DNA of 64,000 nt from Thozetella sp. PMI_491. Its lineage: Eukaryota > Ascomycota > Sordariomycetes > Chaetosphaeriales > Chaetosphaeriaceae. The translations under genes were made by a program, and so were the position numbers. The stretch's first letter is position 1; every line of letters begins with the position of its first letter. Under the pieces are notes generated by a model. The model was given only the letters and a program-made list of their open reading frames with translations. It searched no databases and was not told the origin of the DNA. Shown here piece after piece: positions 1 through 9,584 of this stretch. The stretch covers positions 591,966 through 655,965 of the forward strand of contig MU270034.1 of assembly GCA_021432635.1 (NCBI GenBank), written 5' to 3'.

Positions 1-774
1 CAGTGCCTTGATCGATATAGTTTTGCCGTTTCCAGGCACACCGTGGAATATCACCCCTCTTTTCCAAGGTATTCTGAGCTTCTGGTACATGTTCCTGTTG
101 TCAAAGAAACCCTCCACGTCGTGAAGCAGCTTTGCTTTTGTCTTTGGATTGAGGATGACGTCGTCCCATGAAGCGTCTTGAACACTCTTCCAGAGGCTTT
201 TGCTCTTGATCCACTGCGCATTGTCATACACCCAGATCTCTTGGTGGAGCTCCCGTGTCCACTGACCGGATGCGAGCAATAGCGCATCTGTCTTGTTATC
301 GTTGCTACCCTGGATCTGACCCGCTGCACCAGCCAGTGGGGTTAAAACATAGAGCAGATGGATGGCTTCATGGAATTGGTTCTGGTATGAAATCTGAAAA
401 ACCAAGAAATCGTAGCCTTCCCAGTTATAGTCCCAGCATCCAAAACTTTTAACTTCTTCCAAGCTCCCAGGCGATGTGTCCAATCTGGATGGAGGTAGTC
501 GATAGACGCGAGTTGCCTCGGTACCTTCGTCAACTCTGGGCATAGCATTGGCATATCCAGCCCGGGCGAAGCCCATCAAGTCGCACTTTGAAGAAACGGT
601 TCGAGTTACATGGTGGCCTTGGTACTCTTTGCGTAGAGCCTCCAGGATACTAAAGTCCGTATCCGTCCGCACACCCTTGGGTTGCTCCTGCCAGGCAGCA
701 AAAGGGAGTGGATAATTTGCCTTAGTCGCCATGTTTCTCTGCAACTTCGGGACGGCAGCTGTTTGTTCGGGCAT
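1..774 (-). CDS. AAA-type ATPase, N-terminal 258 residues (runs off the window)
   Basis: A single open frame runs from an ATG at 774 down to base 1 with no stop, so the gene continues outside the window. An in-frame TAG lies immediately upstream of the ATG, which fixes this as the first in-frame Met. The N-terminal 200 residues match no domain I recognise. Near residues 238-258 comes a hydrophobic beta strand followed by the P-loop GVPGNGKT (Walker A) at the window edge, the entry to an AAA ATPase core. The preceding stretch, with W, DDV, FF and an RG just before the strand, fits the fungal AAA family with a long N-terminal region (PF00004; BCS1-like proteins are relatives). ATP-driven remodelling is known for the family; the substrate is unknown. 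Walker B, sensor and arginine finger residues lie outside the window. Confidence 0.8.
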   Translation of the reverse strand, partial: MPEQTAAVPKLQRNMATKANYPLPFAAWQEQPKGVRTDTDFSILEALRKEYQGHHVTRTVSSKCDLMGFARAGYANAMPRVDEGTEATRVYRLPPSRLDTSPGSLEEVKSFGCWDYNWEGYDFLVFQISYQNQFHEAIHLLYVLTPLAGAAGQIQGSNDNKTDALLLASGQWTRELHQEIWVYDNAQWIKSKSLWKSVQDASWDDVILNPKTKAKLLHDVEGFFDNRNMYQKLRIPWKRGVIFHGVPGNGKTISIKAL

Positions 775-839
775 CTAGAAATCAGAATTGATTGAAGCTT
801 AATGGTAAAGGAGGGCAGGTTCTCAGCTGGGAGGAAGAA

Positions 840-1104
840 GCGGACATGTTGGCTGCAATTATTCAAGCACCTTCCTAACTGGGTAGTAGGTACTTTTGGT
901 TGGGGCACAGCAATACATGCCCCACTTCGCATGCGGTTACTTGGAGGCGAAGATGAGTGTAATGGCTAGGCGGATCATCGACTGAGGGGAAAGGCAGACA
1001 TATTGGCTGCAATGATTCAATACTACCCGGGTTTGTGGGTAGTTTAGCCGGGGGCACAGCAATACGTACCAGCTTTGGGTCTGTTTACCCGGGTGCGAAG
1101 ATGA
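840..1104. repeat. Degenerate tandem duplication, two copies of about 115 bp
   Basis: Copy A (about 840-956) and copy B (about 994-1104) share the starts gcRgacatRttggctgcaat and attc, the middle blocks gggtagt and ggggcacagcaatac, and the end gcgaagatga. They are separated by about 37 bp. The pair lies just upstream of the AAA gene start, so it may lie in its promoter or 5' UTR. No open frame spans both copies. Confidence 0.6.
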
Positions 1105-1233
1105 AACTAACATTTGTTCAATCCAAACCTTGATAGCCGTGCATGCGTAGAATCAGGGCTCGGGAGCTTAGATTTTGGCAACGACTGGATAGACTGTTGG
1201 CGAACGGAGCGAGAGAGCGCTATTTATGGCCTT

Positions 1234-1521
1234 TCAAGCTTCATCCCACTCGTTAAAATGACGGGCATTTCCAAGAATTTTAGTCTCAATCTCTCCAAGT
1301 GGTCGGCTAAGTCGTAGCGCTTCCCAGATATACTCGCTACAGTGCAAGACATGTTCCTCCGTATTATTCCAGGGTTCAACAGACGCTCGACCACGAGATG
1401 CGCGGAGCTGTTTCCGCCAAGTGAACAGGCAATGTGCTATGTGCCATTCCACCATAGCCCAATAATCCTTCCCGTCTCGGGCCAGAATGTCTATGTTTGT
1501 AGCGTATGTATACCGGCCATT
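1234..1521 (-). pseudogene. C-terminal exon relic of a fungal WHxxHC-type membrane protein family
   Basis: A minus-strand frame is open from just after a stop at 1522-1524 to a stop at 1234. It encodes a segment with the spacing W-H-x2-H-C-x3-W-R-K, then about 30 residues later H-x2-H-C, ending with an acidic tail. This pattern is one I associate from memory with uncharacterised fungal proteins that carry an N-terminal membrane helix and a C-terminal His/Cys region. No upstream exon with a helix is visible; the DNA beyond 1525 is AT-rich and stop-laden. I infer a truncated relic, though an unrecognised upstream exon is possible. Confidence 0.35.
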
Positions 1522-2820
1522 TTAGGATGCTCAGCAGACTAGTTCCCTGCTTGTACTGTTTCATTCAAGCTGTGGTTGGTACTTTTATGTGTGTACTTCT
1601 ATGTCACACGCTGAGAGAATAAACTGCGGTTGGTTCCATCGACTGATTTTGTACCATTTATTTGAGCGCGTTCCGCAAACCACATAGCTATAGGTGATCT
1701 TAACAGAAGCTACAGTTGGTACTTTTGATGTTGACTAATATGTGAATAAATTGGTCATCAGCTACCTCGGTTGAATGGAATATAATTAGTAATTAATTAG
1801 TCCCCGCTATTAAGATCTAAATATTTTAACTAAACTAGGTATGATAAACTCTACAGCGTGTTGATGATAAGAATTATAAGTTACACAATTTCCAATTATT
1901 GTAGCCCAATTATTGTAGCCATGAATACGAGACGAGTTTCTCTATCAAAAATGACAACAGCAGGCAAGGTTGTCGTATTGGCCAGGGGGCTATAGATTTC
2001 TGAATGGCTAGGATGACGCTACATCTGACATGCGTGGCTCACCAACCTCGATAAGCTCTGTGCAAAAGGAAATTAGGTCCGAGATGGGGCTCTACGAACC
2101 CAGAGTGGCTGCAACTGTCAAGTTCTTAAGATATTACTGTGACTATTACTAGATTATCGCCGTACCTAGGGATATTAGGTTAATGTCTAGTATCTAGATT
2201 GGCCGGATTTTAATATATACAAAGCTCTGCTCTTGTAGCTTACTAAAGATAAATTACTCCGCATAGTTAAAAATGTGTGTAAGCCTCTTGTAGCGTGCTA
2301 GATATCTGTATTGCTATAATTGTGGCTCGTTGATATCAAGCTCTTTTGACTTGCTATTGAAATGTCTGATGTTTCTATATACAATAGCACTGAAAGTATA
2401 TATCGACTCTTAATAAGAAGATTTGTACTATCTGGTTAGAGATGGGTGGCATGGCCGGGGAAAAGAAAAGTCTTCCACGGGAAGTGGGGTGTTGTAATGC
2501 TTTTGCTCCCTTTCTTTTATGATTTCATTCCCACAGCCTTTATTAGTATTTGATCGGCAGAGGTCGAACTGGGGCATTTTGATTTTATACCGCGTGGAAT
2601 TTAGCTGCTTCGTGGGGCCTTTGTCAAACTAGGCGGATGTCTCGTTGCGCTTCTCCCACTGGATGGAATGGCAATTTCGGAAGCATGTAAAATTCTCGAT
2701 CTAGACCTTCGCCAAGAATGTAAGGTCATGGCTCAGAGTACATGCTAGTAACTGGCTCTACGTACTTGATATTGTGGCTCAGTGGCAGGCAAATGAGCAG
2801 AGCAAGGCCTTTGAGAATGA
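1522..2820. other. Gene-poor AT-rich stretch
   Basis: I see no gene. Between roughly 1570 and 2430 the DNA is strongly AT-rich and dense in stops in all frames. A short motif like gttggtactttt recurs at about 1573 and 1714, with a related copy near 885, suggesting decayed repeats. AT-rich relics of this kind in ascomycetes often come from repeat-induced point mutation, but no parent element is recognisable. Confidence 0.5.
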
Positions 2821-2827
2821 TATATAA
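2821..2827 (+). promoter_or_regulatory. TATA-like box
   Basis: TATATAA lies about 104 bp upstream of the ATG at 2931 of the secreted-protein gene. Position and strand fit a core promoter element. This is by sequence match only. Confidence 0.4.
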
Positions 2828-2930
2828 CTAGCTCCAGGACTAGCTCCTCGCATCGCCCCGTGCTGACCCTCACTATTGCCTCAAACTCCAGCGCACAAAT
2901 CCTGTTCACTTTCAAGCTCATTGGCATACA

Positions 2931-4493
2931 ATGCAGAAAGCTTTGACGTCCGCCCTTGTGGCCCTCCTGCCCGTGGCAGCTTGGGCCGGCCCGCTGCAGG
3001 CCCGAGACGAGCTTGTTGATTCTAACCCCTTGCTGGATTTGAACACGATCCCTATGACTACGCTACAGCCGAACGGTGTGGGGACGGAATACCACCCCAC
3101 GCTGGGCTGGGTGGGAAATTTCAAGGCTGTTTTTGATCTGAAGAATGACATTCAGCTTGGCTGGCATGGCGGTATGTTCATTTGAGTACCCCAACATCTC
3201 ATCACGCCTGCTGACGGGTGAATAGACATTGCGGAGGCCACTGTCGATGCCGTCTTCAAGAGCGATACAGAACAGATCGTAAATATGGACGACTTCTCCT
3301 CGGCTCTGACTCATATCGACTGCCAAAAGCCGATTGTTATCACCTTCGTCGATACCGAGACTCTCGACGAAGCTGTGAATAAATGGTCATGGGTCAACGC
3401 CAAGATAGAGAACAAAGTCTTCTTTGTCACTAGCGCCCCTGCCTGCTCTAAAAATGGAATTCGCGTCGCGTTTGAAATCACCGGGTTTGTTGAAGACAAG
3501 GCCGCCAAGACGATCACGATGAAAGCGGCGGATGCTCCCTGGGACAAAGTTATCCAGGACGGCGAGATTACTGCCACAATATTTGGCGGCAACAATGGCG
3601 CCAACGAAGACACTAACAGCAGCTCAGTCCAGGCGCGTGGTCACGAGGTCGATGCCTTTGGCGTGCACAAGTCATACGTGGGGAGCCTATATAGCAAGTC
3701 AGACGCCAAAGACAACAAGAAGAAGTCGATCGACATCAAGTGTGTCGACTGTGGCGTTGACCTCGAGTTCACTGTTCAGACCCGCGTATCAATCGGCTTC
3801 TTTAAGATCAACGAGGCCTCCTTCACAGTTACAGCTAATGCCGAGGCACGCGCCAGGTTTGGTATCGACGTTGCTGCCTCCATCACTTATGGTGGCGAAA
3901 AAGAGATCTTCTCAACAGTTTATGGCGTTAATATTCCCCTTATTTGCACTCTTGGTGTTGGCCCTGCAGTCGGCGTTGGTTATAATGCTGGGCTCAGCGG
4001 CCAGGGCTCGGTGACGTTTGGCGCCGGAGCGAGACTCACGCCTAACAGCCAGGCTAAACTATGCCTGAAAGGCTGCGATTCAAGCAGATCGGGGTAAGTC
4101 TTGGGTCGATTCTCAAGTTTCTAGAACTGACGGGAGCTAACAATTCTCCCCTCCCACAGCTGGGATGTCTCCCTCATAAACTATCCGCCTCAATTCGACG
4201 GCACAGCCAAGGCTGAATTAACCCTTTATGCTTATACAAACATACAGGGTACAGCCAAGATATTCGGCTATGGATACTCTGCCGGCTTGTCTCTCCATGC
4301 CCCTGAGTTCAAGGGTGCCCTCACTGGACAGGTCAAGACGGAGGGCGGTGTCTGCAATAACCCGGCCTACCGATTTGGCTTGACAGCGAATGTCCAAGCC
4401 GGCGTTTCACTGAATGTCTTTGCTGGGAGCAGTAAGAAGGAACTGTTTAGCAAATATGCCACTCTTTACAACCAGTGCTTTGGTACTGCGTAG
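2931..4493 (+). CDS. Secreted protein, probable DUF7029/DUF7223-type, 480 aa
   Basis: Three exons keep phase: 2931-3171, 3226-4093 and 4160-4493. The introns have GTATGT and GTAAGT donors, and intron 2 has a gctaac branch site before cacag. The protein begins with a clear signal peptide (about residues 1-19, cleavage near AWAGP). The first half has a beta-rich domain in which CxKP, TFVDTETLDEAVNKW and a VTSAPAC segment resemble the fungal secreted domain DUF7029. The second half is glycine-rich, with repeated amphipathic beta strands and CxxC (VDCGVD) pairs, resembling the partner domain DUF7223. Both names are from memory and need a profile search. No catalytic residues are recognised. Role unknown; an extracellular or wall-associated protein is inferred. 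It is convergent with the HET gene, 190 bp away. Confidence 0.8.
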
Positions 4494-4683
4494 GTGCCGG
4501 GAACTCAGACATAGCAGTCAAAGAACGCCGGAGGCAAGGAATGGGGACTTCCCGAGGCACATACCTGACTTTTTTCACTCTTTTTTTCTGGGAATAAAAT
4601 CATCGGAAATACGACTTTTTATTTTGTAATTTTAAAGATATTAAAGCTGGACCTGCAGGTTGGATGCCCTGGCATGATTTCCA

Positions 4684-6972
4684 TCACTCGATTTCAACGG
4701 GATGAAAATCAAGATTGTCTTTCTCTATGGCCTCGCCGTACATGACGCCATGCACATAAGCTTCACCCACCATGCGATAACGTCCGGACCCATCAATTGA
4801 CTTACGCATGATGAAAGGCGTCCGGGCGCCAGCGAGAAGCCAGATCTCGTCACCGACTTCGGCAATTTCAGACCCGAGACCCATTGAGCCTTCTTCAGAG
4901 AGGAAGGGAGATCGCGAGGTGTAGGTCAGCCTCCTCCAGTAAGCAAACGCCATGTCGACCGACGAAGGCCCGGCCACGGCATTTTGGTCGCGGGGCCTAG
5001 CCATGGTGGCAAGTTCTGCATCTGTCGGCAAGCAGCCGAACCCATCGTCCGCCCTGAGTCTCCGGACCAGGGCCAGGTATTTTTCTCTCTCCGTGTCACT
5101 CAGGACCGTCCGTTTCCACTCAAACTTGTCGTTTCCGTTATCCAGTCCCCTCTCGTGATATATGACGTGCGGGTCTGGGCAAAGGCCTCGCGCAAGGTAG
5201 CGCCTAAAGCCGACTCTGAACGCATCGAGGTCGCCCTGGCCAAAATCTACACCCCCCATGTGCATGGTATTCCACATATACTCTACGAGATGCTCTCCTT
5301 GGAGATGTCGAACGAGATCTAGCCACGTGTGGGGACAATGGATGTCTCCATTCCCGATCATCGATATCCTGTCGATCATGCGGGCATCCGGCTTGAGAAT
5401 AGCCTGTGGTGATGGATATACCCGTAGAGATTGTGCAGTCGCGGCCTCGAACGTGGCGTGTACCAGTCTTCTTGCTCGTAAAGGCCACGAAAAATTCGGT
5501 GCCCAACTTGGCAGACCTTCGGGTCGAGCACAGGAGTCGCATGCCTGGGACCCAGGTGAACGACAGCGCAAGAAGCAAGCAGGTGCCTGGTGGTAGTAGA
5601 GACCCTCCAGTGGTTCCAGCTCCGGTAACATTCCTGGAATTTGACCGCTCTCCCGACTGTCCCAGCGACCTTCCGCGAGTCGTCTGCCTATATCAAGGAA
5701 TAGGTCACCGGTCGGTCTCCCATAGTCTACAGCAATAACCGGCTGTGTTGCTGAAGCCAAGCCAAGCAAAGAGAAAATCTTGTCCCTGGGATCCGAGGCT
5801 TTGAAATTCCATGCTGCTCGTAGAAGGAAGTGGAAGTCCAACGGGCATCCGCGTTTCCCCTCGGGACTCCTGTAATAGTCTTGCAATTCAGCTAAGACGT
5901 ACGCCGGGTTCATCGAGATGTCGAGATCGACCTTCATCTTTGGGCGTAGAAGGTTGTTCATCCTCCCCAGTGGGTTGTTCCACTCCACCGCAAGGGGTCC
6001 AGATAGCATGAAGATGTGACGAGCGAGGCTCATCTCCTGGACGATCCACGCTCGCTGGAAATAGGAACGGTTCAGCATTTTGGAGAACGTTGTCTTCAAG
6101 GAATTAGACAAATCCAGTGCGCTACCTCGCCTGAATTCGTGCTCCATGCCTGTCCAAACAAGCACGGAACGAGCCTTGGTGTATATATCTGCCATCATAG
6201 ATACTTGAGAGTTGCGCTCTTGGATGTTCTCTTGACCGATACAAATTGCATCGATCCAGAGACGAGAGCCAAAATACCCGAGACCTGAAGGAGCTTGGCT
6301 CGGCTTCGGGCTGTCGGTGAGCAGCTCCGCGACCTCGACGAATTGGCCGCGTCGTCGTTGGAGACAACACTCCAACGGGGTCCTGCCAGCATTGTCCAAG
6401 ACATCCCTTTGTGCTCCGGCATCTAGCAGCATCCTGACGACGTCGATATGCCCGTTCTCAGCAGCGTAGTGCAACGCCGTCTCTCCAAACTTGTCCTGGC
6501 TCTGGAGGCTCGCGCCCTGGAGTATGCAGTATTCTACCAACGCTGCCTCGCCCCGTTCGGCATACTCGATCAGTTTGGTCTTGTCAAACGGCGCGGATCG
6601 AGCATCGATATCCTTACCCACCCCAAGTTGGGTGAGGGCCTCGTACAGATTTCTTTGGACGAAGAGCAATCTCCCGTTGAGCGCTATAGGCCACTTGTGC
6701 TTGTGCGAGTAAGAGTCCCGGTCTGGGCTCGGTGGAATTTCACTGAGGACCCCTGGGTTGCCCCAAGTGTACGACAAAGCTCTGTAGCTTGGGTCGTCGT
6801 CGAGGTCGACCGTGTGCAGGGCACATTGCATTAAAGGAATCCCGTCCAAGGAGAACTCGGTATTCTCCTTCGCGGTTTTGACCATAGAGATCAAGCGGAT
6901 CGAAGTTTTGGTCGGGAGAGGAGTGTAGCGAAATGGTTCAAAAGTGAACCGAGGTAAAGTAACAGACTCCAT
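4684..6972 (-). CDS. Heterokaryon-incompatibility (HET) domain protein with internal ankyrin repeats
   Basis: This is a single exon. The frame is open up to 7098, but I prefer the Met at 6972 (762 aa) because the 42 upstream residues look non-conserved. HET landmarks are YRALSYTWG near residue 63, then RNLYEAL near 107, then LWIDAICIGQ near 238 followed by the IYTKARSVLVWTG strand, and RAWIVQE. Between the second and third landmarks lie about 90 residues with ankyrin signatures (GETALHYAAENGH, and VVRMLLDAGA with GRTPLE). The ankyrin repeats are thus inserted inside the HET domain rather than appended. HET domains are known to trigger incompatibility cell death in filamentous fungi (TIR-related fold). 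The C-terminal 400 residues are typical of long HET proteins. No NACHT or NB-ARC is present. Confidence 0.92.
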   Translation of the reverse strand: MESVTLPRFTFEPFRYTPLPTKTSIRLISMVKTAKENTEFSLDGIPLMQCALHTVDLDDDPSYRALSYTWGNPGVLSEIPPSPDRDSYSHKHKWPIALNGRLLFVQRNLYEALTQLGVGKDIDARSAPFDKTKLIEYAERGEAALVEYCILQGASLQSQDKFGETALHYAAENGHIDVVRMLLDAGAQRDVLDNAGRTPLECCLQRRRGQFVEVAELLTDSPKPSQAPSGLGYFGSRLWIDAICIGQENIQERNSQVSMMADIYTKARSVLVWTGMEHEFRRGSALDLSNSLKTTFSKMLNRSYFQRAWIVQEMSLARHIFMLSGPLAVEWNNPLGRMNNLLRPKMKVDLDISMNPAYVLAELQDYYRSPEGKRGCPLDFHFLLRAAWNFKASDPRDKIFSLLGLASATQPVIAVDYGRPTGDLFLDIGRRLAEGRWDSRESGQIPGMLPELEPLEGLYYHQAPACFLRCRSPGSQACDSCARPEGLPSWAPNFSWPLRARRLVHATFEAATAQSLRVYPSPQAILKPDARMIDRISMIGNGDIHCPHTWLDLVRHLQGEHLVEYMWNTMHMGGVDFGQGDLDAFRVGFRRYLARGLCPDPHVIYHERGLDNGNDKFEWKRTVLSDTEREKYLALVRRLRADDGFGCLPTDAELATMARPRDQNAVAGPSSVDMAFAYWRRLTYTSRSPFLSEEGSMGLGSEIAEVGDEIWLLAGARTPFIMRKSIDGSGRYRMVGEAYVHGVMYGEAIEKDNLDFHPVEIE

Positions 6973-7098
6973 ATTAAAGGGGAAGAGGCAGGTTTTCCGC
7001 CCTCCAGTGGAAGATACCAAAGGACCAAGGCGGGGTGTCTGACGGTTCCTATGATAATTTGACACGTTCAGGGCATATTTAGATAATTTTGAAATCAC

Positions 7099-8123
7099 CT
7101 CAAAATCTGCATGTCAGCAAGGTTATTTTCACGTGCTTAAGTAACAGGCCCTTTGGGAGGCATCCAAGATTGGCCCACAATTTCAGACACTGCGTCAGCA
7201 AGCAGAAACAAGCCCACCAAGATTAGAATTATCAATCGCAATATTTTTATTCTTCGCTAGTTGTTTCCCATCTTTCATGGCATTGGGGGCTCATTCGTCG
7301 TAGATATAGGGCGCTGGCAGCACCTCAGGCAGTCATGCTTCTAATCTTCAAGACTCCAGAGAAACATAGCTTCGATACCTCCCGTAGACATGGCCCTAAC
7401 TAACTTAGCTCCACCCGCACATCTACAGTCTACTTTTACATGATATTTTCGACTATCGAAGTGTGCAGTCGGGCTTGTCAAATAAAGAAGGAGCAGTAAA
7501 GCTCCGGATTTGAGAGCTATGAAAGAATAAGGCTAATGTTAAATGTTCCGAAAGAGGAAGGGCCGCCTTTGTACCTTTCAGCTTCGTACAGGCTACCTTT
7601 CTATACGCTCTATTATAGCTTATCATATACATAATAATGAGACCAATAATAAGGCCAATAATAATGCGTTATTAACCAAAAGTTTGAAGACTAATTTCTC
7701 TTGGCTCTTCAAGGTATATCTATGTGTGGGAGATAGTTACAAAAGTTCCTGAGAAAATCATGGATCAAATCAGCTTTTAAAACTAGGAAGGGTTATAGAT
7801 ATTAATGCCTTCAGTATTCTTTGGCATTTCAGCGAAACTTGCTTATGTACCCCCACACATACAGCGTTAAAGCCCAAACGAACTATCGTGACAGCTTGGC
7901 AACTACGTAGTCGTGGTCGTAGCCAAGCCATCCGAGCCAGTGAATGGCCTGCTACGCAGGTTTCTAGGCGCACACCTCACCGGTCTTGTTATTATGCAAT
8001 TTTATCGATCTATTACAGTGTAGTTAATTTGTAGGGTATGGAATCTTCTGAGTGAACTCATTGTGCGTCTTGACACCATCAACTCAGCCGTACCAGACTA
8101 GAAACTATCTATACCTCCAATAT
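7099..8123. other. Intergenic stretch, partly AT-rich
   Basis: No supportable gene. Around 7600-7690 the DNA is AT-rich with iterated aataat/aaggccaataat words. Short open frames in this stretch have no recognisable motif or signal peptide. Confidence 0.5.
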
Positions 8124-8880
8124 CTAAAATAAATAAACAACCACTGCCAGTATGCTTAAGGACAAGTTATGGAGGCTTCCGCTCATTCTCATCCCTACTC
8201 GCGCTGCTGCCGCGGTTGACACTGTAGGCAAGGCCGAGGTTATCAAAGTGGTGGCAGAGCCTTGGCCAGTGCTGCCGCTAGTGCTAGATCCTGGATCAAT
8301 GCTACCACTAGCTCCCGTCTCAGTAGTAGCTGTGCCAACTGTGGACAGTGGTATAGACACCGACGTGACCGGGTTAGGAAGCGTGGTTGATGACACAGGC
8401 TCGACGGTCGTGGCAGGAGAGGGAGGTTGTGACGGCACGGTCGAACTCTCTGGGGGAGGAGGGGGCGGCGAGGCCATGGTCGAGGTGCTGATTGGGATCA
8501 GGGTGCCCGTGATCGTAGGAATGGCGTATGGTGGATCGAATAGACCAAACCTGCCGCAGGCATTACAAGGCGACGCCCAGGCCTTGACCTTGGACGGGGC
8601 TGCAAGAATGGGATCGCATGGTCCTCCAGCTATAGTTGTCACAAGGGCCGATTGCTCGGCGGTCCGAGGACAGTTGGTGCCCAAGTCGTTGAGAGTGAGC
8701 TGTCGCACTGCTCCCGAGTCGGGGACAAACGTTGAGACCTCGTTCAAGTTAAGGGCAAAGACTGCATTGGTGGAGGAGGGGCCAGCACGGCCGCCCCAGG
8801 AGTTGGTGCCGTAGATGGTAGGGATAAGTAAATATACCGATGGCGACGTGCTATTGTTTACCGTTGGTTAATAACTTGTT

Positions 8881-8919
<39 letters not shown>

Positions 8920-9584
8920 CTGGGACTCTTACAAGGTATAATTCAACCCCGCGTCGAAATACGTCGGGGCCCAGGTAGCAGGAACGTTGGTGGGCCAGAA
9001 GAATACATTAACAGTACCGGCAGTTCTAAAGTGAGAACATTAGCGCATTTTGAATAGATACCTCGTGTTAGGCGGGACACTCACTCTGTGCACTCAGTTG
9101 CACATGTTGGAGACGGGGTGATGGTAATGGTCGTTGGTGTCGTGATAGTTGTCGGTGTAGTGATCGTTGTCGGTGTAGTTACAGTCACGGTGTCGATTTC
9201 TGTCAATGTAATTGTCATGTAAGAAACGAGGGTTATCGAATCCGTGATCGTGGTGGAATCTGTGATCGTGGTAGAATCTGTGATCGTGATGGAATCCGTG
9301 ATCGTCGTGGAATCTGTGATCGTGGTGGAATCCGTGATCGTGTCGAACTCCGTGATGGTGTTGAACTCCGTAATTGTGTCGAACGCTGTGATTGTGTCGA
9401 ACGCTGTGATTGTGTCGAACTCCGTGATCATATTAAACTTGGTGATCGTGTCGAAATTCGTGACCGTCGTAGCAACAATAGGTGCTTTGTGGTCATGAGC
9501 CTCACCCCCGTGCGCACGGGCCATGCCAAGCATCAACAATCCCATCGGTGCCCATCTCTTGGAAGACGACAACATGGCTGCCAT
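8124..9584 (-). CDS. GPI-anchored cell-wall-type protein with hexapeptide repeats, 439 aa
   Basis: Three exons in phase: 9085-9584, 8933-9025 and 8124-8850. Intron 2 has an attaac branch site before an aatag acceptor. Residues 1-26 form a signal peptide. Residues 44-117 are about 12-13 copies of a six-residue unit of the form [FS][DNT]xIT[DEAK], followed by four TTPTTI-like units. The middle is a conserved-looking domain with TWAPTYFDAGLNYT, YGTNSWGG and NxCP plus CNACG cysteines. The tail is a Ser/Thr/Pro-rich linker and a C-terminal hydrophobic helix ending in YLF, which fits GPI-anchor attachment. Expected location: plasma membrane or wall. Function unknown. The second Met at residue 4 is an alternative start. 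Confidence 0.82.
8883..8918. repeat. (TG)n microsatellite inside an intron
   Basis: About 17 TG dinucleotides lie within intron 2 (8851-8932) of the hexapeptide-repeat gene, read as CA on the coding strand just upstream of the branch site. Length variation here could alter intron length and possibly splicing. Confidence 0.85.
9234..9455 (-). repeat. 18-bp coding minisatellite (hexapeptide TIT repeats)
   Basis: An 18-bp unit is repeated about 12 times in frame. The first seven units encode F[DN][TM]IT[KEAD] and the next five or six encode S[TI]TITD. The switch from Phe-type to Ser-type units partway through suggests two rounds of unit expansion. Confidence 0.8.

Noticed and set aside
6973-7098. 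42-residue N-terminal extension of the HET protein
   Set aside because: Sequence is not HET-like and the internal Met fits the usual start; not excluded.
7770-7973. 67-codon minus-strand frame
   Set aside because: Arg-rich random-looking composition in a non-coding stretch, with no supporting features.
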